From 3107 sp965216225 (GTDB lineage: Bacteria > Pseudomonadota > Alphaproteobacteria > Rhodobacterales > Rhodobacteraceae): 64,000 bases of DNA. The DNA lies in contig CBDCFF010000020.1 in NCBI GenBank assembly GCA_965216225.1, positions 1 through 64,000 on the forward strand, given 5' to 3'. This document shows, one piece after another, positions 36,052 through 42,449 of this stretch (the first letter of the stretch is position 1; each line of letters opens with the position of its first letter). A program made the translations under genes and the position numbers. The notes below the pieces were generated by a model. The model had not been told where the DNA came from. It saw only the letters and a list, made by a program, of their open reading frames with translations, and did not search any database.

Positions 36052-37313
36052 TCATGGCGCCACCACGATACTGCCGGTGTGTTTCTTGTCGATGAACGCC
36101 TGTTGCGCCTCGCGCAGGTCACTCAGCGGATAGACCGCGGCCAGCACCGGCCGGATTTCTCCCCGCACGATATAACCGATGACATCGTGAAACACCTGTT
36201 GGGGGATGACCGTGGACCCGGTAAAGGTCAGATCGCGGAGGTAGAAGGTGCGCAGGTCCAGTTCCACCATCGGCCCGGCAATCGCACCCGAACAGGTATA
36301 ACGCCCGCCGCGCTCCAGAACGTCAATCAGTTGCGGCCACATGGGCCCGCCGACAATATCGGCCACGACCGTGATCTTTTCATCGCCCAGCGCGGCGCGC
36401 AGATTGCCGGGGCTGCGCGGCAGGATCAGATCAGGGCCGAGGCTGGCGACTTCGGCGTGTTTGGGCTCTGCCGCCATGGCGATGACCCGCGCCGAGCGCC
36501 GCTTTGCCAACTGAATCAGCGCCCCGCCCACGCCGCCGGAGGCGCCGGGAATCAGAACCGTGTCATCCGCCCCCGCACCGGCGCGGGTCAGCATCCCCTC
36601 TGCCGTCGTGTAGCTGCATTGGAAGGTGGCCAGTTCCGCATCGCTCAGATCGCTTTCCACCACCGCGATATTGCGCTGGTCGGCAACGGTATATTCCGCA
36701 TAGCCGCCATCGCATTCGCTGCCGAAATAACCGGCCCGGTCCCTGTTGCCGGGGTCGTTCCAGTCACGCAGCCAGCCATCGCACATCACGCGCCTGCCGA
36801 TCAGACCCGGGTCCGCGCGCGCGCCCGCAGCCCGATTTGCTCATCCTCGATCCGCTCGGCGGCGCCCCGGGTCCGCGCGCGCGCCCGCAGCCTCCCGAGG
36901 ATAGTTTTGATCATGTTCTGTTCCCCCCGGGTCCGCGCGCGCGCCCGCAGCCTCCATCACCTATTTCGACCAGTGCCGGTCCCTGCCCGGGTCCGCGGCG
37001 CGCCCGCAGCCTCGACAATGCCCACCGCATCCACGCCCTGGATACGCGGAAAGGCCACTGGCCGCCCGCCCCAGGACGGGTCTTCTTCATCCGGCTCTGC
37101 AAAGGCCCCGCCCGTGGTCGCCCCGTTCACCGTCTTCGAATACCAGCCCGTCCTTGTGTTGACATCGGTATTGTTCAGCCCGCAGGCCCCGACCCTGATC
37201 AGAACCTCCATCGGACCGGGGGCGGGTTTTGGCCAATCCTCAAACCATTCGTATTTGTCGAGCCCGCCATGCCCGGTCAGAACCATGGCTTTCATCGTGT
37301 CATCCGAATTCAT
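36052..37313 (-). pseudogene. Zinc-less MDR oxidoreductase (quinone-oxidoreductase type) broken by a CRISPR-like array
   Basis: The N-terminal part, from the ATG at 37313 (GGGAG upstream), reads MKAMVLTGHGGLDKYEWF and VLIRVGACGLNNTDVNTRTG to GVDAVGIVEAAG. The C-terminal part reads LIGRRVMCDGWLRDW, VLIPGASGGVGGALIQLAKR (Rossmann GxGxxG), YIVRGEIRPVLAAVYPLSDL and ends IDKKHTGSIVVAP. Together they make a 350-residue medium-chain dehydrogenase/reductase. Between them lie 206 bp with four repeats, where a single 27-bp unit would keep the frame and encode AAGARADPG. The real frame ends in spacer 3. The two parts are otherwise clean, so the break is recent. Confidence 0.85.
36806..37011. CRISPR. CRISPR-like array of 4 repeats and 3 spacers inside a coding gene
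   Basis: Repeats begin CCCGGGTCCGCGCG and end GCCCGCAGCC: R1 36806-36832, R2 36866-36892, R3 36926-36952 (27 bp each, identical) and R4 36986-37011 (26 bp, one base lost in the CG run). R2-R4 are also followed by TC, so the unit may be 28-29 bp. Spacers at 36833-36865, 36893-36925 and 36953-36985 are 33 bp each and unrelated to one another. The period is exactly 60 bp, as in type I-E/I-F arrays. The repeat has dyad symmetry (CGGG and CCCG around a CG run). It is native gene sequence, both outer flanks are native, and no AT-rich leader or cas genes are present. Confidence 0.6.
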
Positions 37314-37339
37314 CGTCGCACTCCCGGTTGCGTGTGAAA

Positions 37340-37394
37340 GGGGGCGCTGCCCCCGCCCTGCGGGCCCCCCCGGAGTATTTTTGCAAAGAAGAAG
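37340..37394 (+). repeat. GC hairpin followed by GTATTTTTGCAAAGAAGAAG
   Basis: GGGGGCGC and GCCCCC arms and a second GC-rich pair (GCCCTGCGGGC) are followed by GGAGTATTTTTGCAAAGAAG. Intergenic copies of this kind of hairpin with a TATTTTTGCAAAGAAGAAG-like tail are familiar to me from Rhodobacteraceae genomes. It may act as a terminator for plus-strand transcription. Only this copy was found in the window. It lies in the promoter region of the broken oxidoreductase gene. Confidence 0.5.
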
Positions 37395-37675
37395 CATGGG
37401 GGGGCATTCGGCGGCATCCATGACAACCCTGGCCTGTGAGGGCGGCTTGTTGTCGGACATCAGGATTTTCCGCCCCGCAATCGCTTTTCGATGGACAGGC
37501 TAATCGTACAAACTTGTTTTCGTCAATCATGAATGATACAAACGTGCCAAATGTCGTTCCCGGACGCCTCGGCAATGCCCCCGCCATCCCCGTCCGGTCG
37601 CCTGATGCGCGCTATTGCACGGACAGCGCCGTGGTCCGCAGCCTTGCCGTACAGGGCCGACAGGGAGGATAGATC

Positions 37676-38089
37676 ATGACCACGCTTTCCGGCCGTTGCC
37701 TCTGCGGCGCGGTCACATGGCAAACCCCGGCCAGGCCGATCTGGGCAGGCCACTGCCATTGCGAAAGCTGCCGACGCGCCTGCTCTGCCCCGTTCACCAG
37801 TTTCCTCGGCGTGCCCCGCGACAGTGTGAACTGGTCGGGCAGGGTTGCGGTCAACGCCTCGTCCCACGGTGCCCGGCGCGGTTACTGCCCGTCCTGCGGC
37901 GCGCAGCTTTATTATCAAGGCGCCAGATGGCCCGCCGAAACCCATCTCCATGCTGCAACCCTCGATGATCCGTCCCTGTTCCGCCCCGAAGCGCATTTTC
38001 ATTATGCAGAGCGGGCGCCGTGGCTGGGCATTGACGACAACCTGCCGAAATACGCCGGAACCGACGACGACGGGGCAGAGCCGCCCTGA
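37676..38089 (+). CDS. GFA/CENP-V family zinc protein
   Basis: 137 residues with the glutathione-dependent formaldehyde-activating (GFA) fold. Zinc-binding cysteines are in GRCLCGAVTW, HCHCESCRRACSAPF and YCPSCGAQLYY, the three expected clusters. Members bind zinc; formaldehyde activation is proven for few of them, so the real substrate is unknown. GGGAGGA precedes the ATG. It stands alone between the broken oxidoreductase gene and ppk2. Confidence 0.9.
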   Translation: MTTLSGRCLCGAVTWQTPARPIWAGHCHCESCRRACSAPFTSFLGVPRDSVNWSGRVAVNASSHGARRGYCPSCGAQLYYQGARWPAETHLHAATLDDPSLFRPEAHFHYAERAPWLGIDDNLPKYAGTDDDGAEPP

Positions 38090-38215
38090 CATGCCGCGCC
38101 GCACCTGATACGCGCATGACGGGCGGTCCCCGACAAAAAACTTGCATCGGTCAGGGGCGATCGTGTTCACTTGGCGACAGGCAACCGTCAGGACATATGG
38201 CAACAGGGGGTGATC

Positions 38216-39073
38216 ATGATCGGGGAATTCGCAGAAGACACCAGTGCGAGGGCGCGCAGGATTTCCGGCAGGAAATACGAAGCCGCGATGGCTGACTTGC
38301 AGGTCGAACTGGTGAAGCTCCAGGAATCGATCAGGCAGGAAGGGCTGAAGGTCGTCGCGATTTTCGAAGGCCGCGACGCCGCCGGGAAAGGCGGCACGAT
38401 CAAACGGCTGACCCAGTATCTCAGCCCGCGGGTGGCCCGGATCGTCGCCCTGCCCGCCCCGACAGAGCGGGAAAGAAACCAGTGGTATTTTCAGCGCTAC
38501 GTCACGCATCTGCCCGGTGCAGGCGAAATCGTGATCTTCGACCGGTCCTGGTACAACCGCGCCGGTGTCGAGCGCGTGATGGGATTCTGCACCGATGAAG
38601 AACTGGAGGAGTTTTTCAATTCTGTCTGCGAACTGGAAAGGATGCTGGTCCGTTCCGGCATTATCCTGATCAAATACTGGTTTTCCGTAAGCGACACCGA
38701 ACAGGAAAGGCGCTTTCGCTCTCGTCTGACCGACCCGCTGAAACGATGGAAGCTGTCGCCGATGGATCTGGAATCGCGCAAGTGCTGGGTAGAGTATTCC
38801 CGCGCCAAGGATGAGATGATGGCCCGTACCGATATTCCGGAGGCCCGCTGGCATGTTGTCAATGCCGATGTCAAGAAACACGCGCGCCTGAACTGCATCG
38901 CCCATTTCCTGAGCCGGATCCCCTATCGGGATGTCACGCCGGAAAACATAAAGTTCGAGGAACGGCCGGAACACCCGGAATATGTCCGCCCGCCCTTCGC
39001 GTCGCAAAACATCATTCCAGAACCCTATACACCGGGGGCGAAACCGGCGGACAACAGCGCCGGACCCCGATAA
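38216..39073 (+). CDS. ppk2: Polyphosphate kinase 2
   Basis: 285 residues from the ATG at 38216, which has AGGGGGTG upstream; the frame also opens at 38171. PPK2 family: Walker A in FEGRDAAGKGGTIKRL, the lid region ALPAPTERERNQWYFQRYV, Walker B in EIVIFDRSWYNRAGVERVMG, and the conserved DPLKRWKLSPMDLESR. It transfers phosphate between polyphosphate and nucleoside di- or triphosphates in the cytoplasm. The C-terminal 30 residues are proline-rich and variable. Confidence 0.93.
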   Translation: MIGEFAEDTSARARRISGRKYEAAMADLQVELVKLQESIRQEGLKVVAIFEGRDAAGKGGTIKRLTQYLSPRVARIVALPAPTERERNQWYFQRYVTHLPGAGEIVIFDRSWYNRAGVERVMGFCTDEELEEFFNSVCELERMLVRSGIILIKYWFSVSDTEQERRFRSRLTDPLKRWKLSPMDLESRKCWVEYSRAKDEMMARTDIPEARWHVVNADVKKHARLNCIAHFLSRIPYRDVTPENIKFEERPEHPEYVRPPFASQNIIPEPYTPGAKPADNSAGPR

Positions 39074-39086
39074 TGAAAGACGATCC

Positions 39087-39460
39087 ATGACAGATATCTT
39101 TGACGAAAACCTCTTTCTGAAAGGGCTCGAACAGCGCAAGGCGACGCTTGGCGCAGAGCATGTGGAAAAGAACCTGGCGGCCGCCGACGACTTTACACGC
39201 CCGTTTCAGCAGGCGATGACCGCGTGGTGCTGGGGGTTTGGCTGGGGGGATGACATCATTGCCGCTCCATGATGAATCTGGCAATGATTGGCGCGCTGGG
39301 CAGGATGCACGAATGGGAAATCCACTGCCGGGGCGCAATCGGTAACGGTGTCATCCGCGAAGAGATTCGCGCCATCATTCATGTGGTGGGAATTTATTGC
39401 GGCGTCCCGCAGGCGCTGGAATGTTTTCGGGTCGCGCGCAAGGTTCTGGCATCCGAATGA
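39087..39460 (+). pseudogene. Carboxymuconolactone decarboxylase family gene, split by a frameshift
   Basis: Two frames make up one PcaC-like protein. 39087-39272 reads MTDIFDENLFLKGLEQRKAT and FTRPFQQAMTAWCWGFGWGD. 39269-39460 reads MMNLAMIGALGRMHEWEIHC and REEIRAIIHVVGIYCGVPQA to VARKVLASE. In the family these are joined by roughly ten residues (usually a KTRS-type stretch), and that part is missing here. The two frames overlap as ATGA, so translational coupling might still give two fragments. The family opens 4-carboxymuconolactone or acts as an AhpD-like peroxidase partner. Confidence 0.75.
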
Positions 39461-39491
39461 GCCCGGTCTGAACCCGTAGCCCGGAGCCCTA

Positions 39492-39635
39492 TCAGGGCCG
39501 CAATGCCCCGGCTTCCACGGGCATACCGACGAAAACCCGATCCCCGACCCTGACAGCTATCCTGCCATTGTCGAGTTTCCGCACGAACAGGCCCTGAACC
39601 AGAACACATGTTCCAAGAGTGATGGTGCGTATCAC
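39492..39635 (-). CDS. Small protein of 47 residues, unknown function
   Basis: A GTG start at 39635 with GGGAGGG five bases upstream opens IRTITLGTCVLVQGLFVRKL, then DNGRIAVRVGDRVFVGMPVE to the end at ALRP. The composition is hydrophobic and beta-rich with no transmembrane helix. It is too short for automatic gene calling and lies alone between the split pcaC-like gene and mutT. The good ribosome-binding site and protein-like composition support it; conservation could not be tested here. Confidence 0.5.
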   Translation of the reverse strand: MIRTITLGTCVLVQGLFVRKLDNGRIAVRVGDRVFVGMPVEAGALRP

Positions 39636-39737
39636 TGACCCTCCCCGGCAAACCGTCCTGCGTATCGTTTCAGGATCGTTAACAGGTTTCAGGGAGCAGG
39701 ACCAGATGTTTCCGGTGCGCGCAGGTGATCGGGCGGG

Positions 39738-40136
39738 TTACAGCCAGTCACGCAGAACCGGGATCAGCGGAATGTCCGCAGGCGGCATGGGATAATCGCG
39801 CAAGTCCCGCGCACGGACCCATTTCAGCGCCTGCCCTTCGCGTGAGGCCAGCCGACCTTCCCATTTGCGGCAGGCGAAAAGCGGCATCAGCAGGTGAAAG
39901 GATTCGTAGCTGTGGCTGGCAAAGCTCAGCGGCGCCAGGCAACTGCCCCAGGTGTGAATGCCGAGTTCTTCCTCCAGTTCCCGTATCAGGGCGCGTTCCG
40001 GAGATTCGCCCGGTTCGACCTTGCCGCCCGGAAACTCCCAGAGCCCGGCCATGGTCTTGCCTTCCGGGCGTTGCGCCAGCAGCACCCGCCCATCCACGTC
40101 GATCAGCGCAACCGCAGAAACCAGAACCGTCTTCAA
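39738..40136 (-). CDS. mutT: 8-oxo-dGTP diphosphatase, MutT type
   Basis: 132 residues, Nudix hydrolase that cleanses the nucleotide pool of oxidised dGTP. The Nudix box is complete: GGKVEPGESPERALIRELEE followed by ELGI. The N-terminal VLVSAVALIDVDGRVLLAQR and the MAGLWEFPGGK lead-in are typical of MutT rather than other Nudix enzymes. The start overlaps the argJ stop by 4 bp, an arrangement common in Rhodobacteraceae. Confidence 0.93.
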   Translation of the reverse strand: MKTVLVSAVALIDVDGRVLLAQRPEGKTMAGLWEFPGGKVEPGESPERALIRELEEELGIHTWGSCLAPLSFASHSYESFHLLMPLFACRKWEGRLASREGQALKWVRARDLRDYPMPPADIPLIPVLRDWL

Positions 40137-41392
40137 GACCGGTAATCCGCGTTGATCTCGATATATCGACGGGTCAGATCACAGCTCCAGACCGTGGCCC
40201 GCCCGTCGCCCAGCCCCATGCCGAGGCGGATCAGCAACTCCTGCCCTTTCATGTGGGCGGCGGCATCCTGTTCCCGGTAATCCGGCGACACCCGGCCGTT
40301 TTCCGCCACCAGAACGTCGCCGAAATGGATGGTCAGGCGGTCCCGGTCGGCCTCTGCGCCGGATTTGCCCACCGCCATTACCACACGGCCCCAGTTCGCG
40401 TCTTCCCCGGCAATCGCGGTTTTGACCAGGGGCGAATTGGCGACCGACAGCGCCACCTTGCGGGCATCCCCGTCGCCGAGCGCGCCTTCCACCCGCACTT
40501 CGACGAATTTGGTCGCCCCTTCGCCATCGCGCACCACCTGATGCGCGAGATCGAGCATGACCTTTTCCAGCGCCGCCTCGAAAGTCCGCGCCGCGCCGCT
40601 TTCACGATCCGTGATTGCCGGGGCCGGGGCCTGCCCCGTGGCGGCCAGGATCAGCGTGTCGGAAGTCGAGGTATCGCTGTCCACGGTGATGCAGTTGAAG
40701 GTCCGGTTCGCCAGTTCCGACAGCATCGCCTGCAAAACCGGTTGATCCACGGCAGCGTCGGTGAAGATACAGGCCAGCATTGTCGCCATGTCCGGCGCGA
40801 TCATGCCGGAGCCCTTGGCGATTCCCGCAACCTGAACCGGCCCGCCCGGATCAGGCGTCGCCGATGATCCCTTGGCAAACGTGTCGGTGGTCATGATCGC
40901 CCGTGCGGCATCGTGCAACGCAGCAGGCGACAGGTTGGCGGCAAGCTCTGGCAGTCTTGCGGTGATCCGCGCATGGGGCAGCGGTTCCCCGATCACCCCG
41001 GTTGACGCGGTGAAGACCCGATCCCGCGCGATGCCGGTCGCCTCCGCCACCGCCGCGGTGATGGCCTGAACCGACTCAACGCCGCCCCTGCCGGTGAAGG
41101 CATTGGCGTTGCCGGAATTGATCACAATGGCGGCCCCCCCTTTGGACGGGCCGCCCAGTTTGGCCTCGCAATCCAGAACCGGCGCGGACCGGGTGGAGGA
41201 TCGGGTGAAAACACCGGCGATCGCGGTTCCGGGGGCAAGTCGCGCCAGCATGACATCGGCCCGGCCAGCATGTTTCACCCCCGCCGCCACCGCCGCAAAT
41301 TCAGCGCCGGCAATCCGCGGCAGATCGGGAAACCCGGCCTTTGGCGCAAGCGGTGAAATCCGTGTCGCCTCGTCCGCCATCTCGTCTGCCAT
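40133..41392 (-). CDS. argJ: Bifunctional glutamate N-acetyltransferase/amino-acid acetyltransferase ArgJ
   Basis: 419 residues from the ATG at 41392, which follows GAGGAG; a TTG at 41407 is possible. The self-cleavage site lies in FTASTGVIGEPLPHARI, where the Thr becomes the N-terminal nucleophile of the beta chain. Other motifs: NSGNANAFTG, GGPVQVAGIAKGSGMIAPDM, MATMLACIFTDA. ArgJ recycles acetyl groups in the cyclic arginine pathway. It sits in a minus-strand unit PPIase-argJ-mutT (11 bp from the PPIase gene, 4-bp overlap with mutT). Confidence 0.95.
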   Translation of the reverse strand: MADEMADEATRISPLAPKAGFPDLPRIAGAEFAAVAAGVKHAGRADVMLARLAPGTAIAGVFTRSSTRSAPVLDCEAKLGGPSKGGAAIVINSGNANAFTGRGGVESVQAITAAVAEATGIARDRVFTASTGVIGEPLPHARITARLPELAANLSPAALHDAARAIMTTDTFAKGSSATPDPGGPVQVAGIAKGSGMIAPDMATMLACIFTDAAVDQPVLQAMLSELANRTFNCITVDSDTSTSDTLILAATGQAPAPAITDRESGAARTFEAALEKVMLDLAHQVVRDGEGATKFVEVRVEGALGDGDARKVALSVANSPLVKTAIAGEDANWGRVVMAVGKSGAEADRDRLTIHFGDVLVAENGRVSPDYREQDAAAHMKGQELLIRLGMGLGDGRATVWSCDLTRRYIEINADYRS

Positions 41393-41403
41393 CCCATTGC
41401 TCC

Positions 41404-42264
41404 TCAATCCGGCAGAATATCGGGGTTGGACAGAATGGCGGGATCAATCGCCCCCGCTTCCGCCCGGATGATCCCTGCCGCAGCGGTTCGCGAGGCGACG
41501 AAATCCTCCACCGCTTTCTGCCCGACATTTGCCTCCATCTCGGCGCGCACCTGTTCCAGGGTCGGCGCCGGTTTTTCGCGGATGTCGTTCAGTTTGACCA
41601 CATGCCAGCCGAACCGGGTCTGCACCGGGGCGGAAATCGCACCAGCCTCCAGCGCAGTGACCGCTGCCTCGAACGAGGGAACCATCGCGCCGGGGCCGAA
41701 CCACCCCAACTGCCCGCCATCGGGCCCGGACGGGCCAGTGGAATGTTGCCTGGCGAGTTCCCCGAAATCCGCACCGGCCTCAAGCTCTCCGATCAACGCC
41801 CCGGCCTCTTCCTCTGTCTCGACAAGAATGTGCGATGCGTTGAATTCGGGGGTGGGGTCCGCATTGGCGTAAATATCGTCATACGCGGCCTGCACGGCCT
41901 CTTCCGTCACCGCAGAGGCAACAATGCGGGCCACGGTTTCATTGGCCCGGATGGCCTGCGATTCGTTCTCGACCGCCAGCCTGACCGCGGCGGGTTCATC
42001 CCCCTCCAGCGATTGCGACAGCACCGCCTGCCGGATCAGTTGCTGCAACAGACCTTCGAACAGCGTTTCGTCAGGCAGGTTCTGATACTGGGGCGCAAGG
42101 CCGCGCCGGGCGACAATCAGATGACCGACGGTGATGTCGGCGCCATTCACCGTGGCGACCACGGTGTCAATATCGGCCTCCTGCGCCATGACCGGCATCG
42201 CCATCGCGGTGGTCATCGCGATGGCCAGCATCGCGGCGGCCAGGAATTTCGTGTGTTTCGGCAT
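41404..42264 (-). CDS. Parvulin-type peptidyl-prolyl isomerase, exported
   Basis: 286 residues from the ATG at 42264 (AAAGGAACG upstream). A signal peptide MPKHTKFLAAAMLAIAMTTA ends at PVMAQ. A SurA-N-like helical region is followed by a rotamase (PpiC) domain at about 135-230: FNASHILVETEEEAGALIGE, DGGQLGWFGPGAMVPSFEAA and TRFGWHVVKLNDIREK. It should act in the periplasm on folding of outer-membrane or secreted proteins. Divergent from secA, an arrangement that suggests a role in secretion. Confidence 0.9.
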   Translation of the reverse strand: MPKHTKFLAAAMLAIAMTTAMAMPVMAQEADIDTVVATVNGADITVGHLIVARRGLAPQYQNLPDETLFEGLLQQLIRQAVLSQSLEGDEPAAVRLAVENESQAIRANETVARIVASAVTEEAVQAAYDDIYANADPTPEFNASHILVETEEEAGALIGELEAGADFGELARQHSTGPSGPDGGQLGWFGPGAMVPSFEAAVTALEAGAISAPVQTRFGWHVVKLNDIREKPAPTLEQVRAEMEANVGQKAVEDFVASRTAAAGIIRAEAGAIDPAILSNPDILPD

Positions 42265-42449
42265 CTCTCGTTCCTTTGATCCCGCCACGGCAGGCCGCGA
42301 CGTTGACACTATCTGGCCAGCCCCTTACATCGCTGAGAGATCAAGAGCGTCTGGCGGTTCCTCATCCGCCCCTACTTAGGGCCGGGACGAATGACGGGCA
42401 AGGCGTCACTTCACACGATCATGTCAGGATCGCATCAGGCGGAGACAAC

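Noticed and set aside
36806..37011. The 60-bp period coincides with the 60-column layout of the sequence listing, so a formatting or assembly artefact was considered
   Set aside because: The spacers are real unique sequence, R4 is one base shorter yet the spacing of starts is kept, and the repeat fits the gene's own codons. An artefact cannot be excluded without reads, so it is kept as the main caveat and not as the call.
37500..37550. Two TACAAAC boxes near the oxidoreductase promoter as an operator
   Set aside because: They are direct, unevenly placed and have no adjacent regulator gene.
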